A stretch of DNA of 5,822 nt from the NCBI GenBank assembly GCA_030147305.1, contig JASLAE010000498.1, positions 1 through 5,822 of the forward strand, read 5' to 3'. The position numbers and the translations under genes were made by a program. Below, in pieces: positions 4,585-5,822 of the stretch. Each line of letters begins with the position of its first letter. Positions within the stretch are counted from its first letter, which is position 1. The notes below the pieces were generated by a model, which was not told where the DNA came from, did not search any database, and saw only the letters and a list, made by a program, of their open reading frames with translations. Source of the DNA: Cesiribacter sp. GTDB taxonomy: Bacteria > Bacteroidota > Bacteroidia > Cytophagales > Cyclobacteriaceae.

Positions 4585-5822
4585 ATGGATTGGACGATCA
4601 TTTACATTATTCTTGTTTCACTCATATTTTCGGCATTTTTTTCCGGAATGGAGATTGCCTTTGTTTCTGCAGACCGTTTGCAGATAGAACTGGAGCGTAA
4701 GCAGGGACAACTCAGCGGACGCATCCTCTCCTATTTCATCAATAATCCCTCTGGTTATATTGGCACTACGCTGGTAGGTAATACCATTTCGCTGGTTGTT
4801 TATGGCTATTTTATGGCACTGGTGCTGGAGCCGGGTATTGCACGCATGCTGCCAACAGCCATAGGTCCGGATGTGCGCGATGCGCTGGTACTGGTGCTGC
4901 AGACGCTTATTTCAACCATTATTGTACTGGTAACGGCGGAGTTTACGCCTAAAAGTGTTTTTCTCATAAACCCAAACTGGCTGCTGCATTTGCTAACGGT
5001 TCCCATGGGCATTATTTATGTGGTGCTGTGGCTGCCGGTTACCATAATCATTGGCGCCAGCAAATGGGTGATCCGCTATGTGCTGCGGCAGGAGATGACC
5101 AACGACAAACCTGTTTTTCAGCTTACAGATCTAAATAATTTCATACAGCGTTACGCCGCCAACCCGCAGCAAAAGAACGAGGATGACCTGGTCGATGCCC
5201 GTATTTTTAACAATGCACTGGAATTCAAAACCATCAAGGTGCGGGATTGCATGATTCCGCGCACAGAAATGGTAGCCATAGACATAGAAGAAGGCATTGA
5301 CGCCCTGAAGCAGGAATTTATCAATACAGGCCATTCCAAGATTCTGGTTTACCGCGATTCTATTGATGAGATCATAGGCTATTGCCATATGCTTGAGCTT
5401 TTCAAAAAGCCCAAAGACATTCAGGCTATTCTTACACCTATCATCATAGTGCCGGAAACCATGCTGGCCAACGAGCTTCTAATACAATTCATTACCGAAC
5501 ATAAAAGTCTTGCGCTGGTGGTAGATGAATTTGGCGGCACCTCAGGCATCGTAAGCATGGAAGATATCATAGAGCAGATCTTCGGAGAAATACAGGATGA
5601 GCATGATGAGGAAGACCTGGTAGAGCAGCAGCTTACCGAAAATACCTGGCTGCTAAGTGCCCGGCACGAGATCGATTATTTAAATGAGGAGTACGGCTGG
5701 AACCTGCCGGAGGGTGACTACGATACCCTCAGCGGCCTTATACTCTCGGAGCATGAAGACATCCCCCCCCTGTATGAAGAGGTACGCATTGGACCTTATT
5801 TATTTACAATTCAATCACTGCA
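4585..5822 (+). CDS. CNNM/CBS/CorC-domain membrane protein (hemolysin C-like), 3' end cut by window
   Basis: This is an integral inner-membrane protein of the CNNM/CorC family, often annotated as hemolysin or magnesium/cobalt efflux protein; relatives move Mg2+ or regulate its transport. 412 codons are visible with no stop before the right edge, so about 15-40 residues are probably missing. The N-terminal CNNM (DUF21) domain, about 1-185, has four likely membrane segments (about 3-19, 57-80, 98-118, 131-160) and the family motifs SGMEIAFVS (20-28), GNT (65-67, usually GNN) and AEFTPK (118-123). A CBS pair follows: it starts at MIPRTEM (223-229), and the second CBS ends with VVDEFGGTSGIVSMEDIIEQIFGEI (313 onward; Asp314, Gly317 and Gly318 are conserved). 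The C-terminal CorC/HlyC domain begins near 343 (ENTWLLSARHEIDYLNEE) and is nearly complete. The gliding protein GldE is a paralogue with the same layout; the lptC context argues against calling it GldE. Substrate is unproven. Confidence 0.92.
   Translation, partial: MDWTIIYIILVSLIFSAFFSGMEIAFVSADRLQIELERKQGQLSGRILSYFINNPSGYIGTTLVGNTISLVVYGYFMALVLEPGIARMLPTAIGPDVRDALVLVLQTLISTIIVLVTAEFTPKSVFLINPNWLLHLLTVPMGIIYVVLWLPVTIIIGASKWVIRYVLRQEMTNDKPVFQLTDLNNFIQRYAANPQQKNEDDLVDARIFNNALEFKTIKVRDCMIPRTEMVAIDIEEGIDALKQEFINTGHSKILVYRDSIDEIIGYCHMLELFKKPKDIQAILTPIIIVPETMLANELLIQFITEHKSLALVVDEFGGTSGIVSMEDIIEQIFGEIQDEHDEEDLVEQQLTENTWLLSARHEIDYLNEEYGWNLPEGDYDTLSGLILSEHEDIPPLYEEVRIGPYLFTIQSL

Noticed and set aside
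4230..4601. Minus-strand open frame of 123 codons, longer than the 92-codon plus-strand gene it covers
   Set aside because: It is antisense to lptC, the small membrane gene and the start of the CNNM gene. Its Leu/Phe-rich C-terminus is just the complement of the GAA-rich acidic tail of lptC. The plus-strand gene has operon-like spacing and a sensible membrane topology.
4806..5388. Minus-strand open frames within the CNNM/CBS gene (4806-5012, 5131-5388, 5151-5339)
   Set aside because: The plus-strand frame from 4585 is open throughout and matches CNNM, CBS and CorC motifs in order.
4585..5822. Naming the CNNM/CBS protein gldE
   Set aside because: GldE has the same domain layout, but its usual neighbour gldD is not visible here and the context is lptC, so the specific name is not supported.

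Overview
The window reads as ordinary chromosome of a Bacteroidota species, most likely of the order Cytophagales. The evidence is the gene order (type III pantothenate kinase, outer-membrane protein, TPR protein, LptC-like lipoprotein, small membrane protein, CNNM/CBS transporter-like protein), the Bacteroidota style of the proteins, the near absence of Shine-Dalgarno sites, and matches to the Bacteroidota -7 promoter box (TAnnTTTG). The genus cannot be named from this sequence. I see no mobile element, CRISPR array, tRNA or rRNA.

Layout. Positions 1-173 (minus strand) hold the first 57 codons of purK (purine biosynthesis), which runs off the left edge. A 128-bp divergent intergenic region (174-301) follows, with a candidate purK -7 box, a small palindrome and short AT-rich direct repeats. 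From 302 rightwards all genes are on the plus strand. coaX (302-1057) overlaps an outer-membrane beta-barrel protein gene (1020-2312), which overlaps by one base a secreted TPR protein gene (2312-3670). A strong rho-independent terminator (3697-3726) separates this trio from a second set: an lptC-like lipoprotein gene (3738-4307), a two-helix small membrane protein gene (4297-4575) and a CNNM/CBS/CorC-domain membrane protein gene (from 4585, running off the right edge).

How they work together. coaX is a housekeeping coenzyme A gene. The other plus-strand genes all encode envelope proteins: an outer-membrane barrel, a periplasmic or outer-membrane-associated TPR protein, an LPS-export-type lipoprotein, and two inner-membrane proteins. 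The most reasonable reading is a conserved Bacteroidota envelope-biogenesis neighbourhood in which the barrel, TPR and two-helix proteins are uncharacterised. Nothing here proves a new system. The points most worth a second look are the unknown partners beside lptC, the lipoprotein form and charged tail of LptC, and the terminator and -7-like box packed against the lptC start codon.
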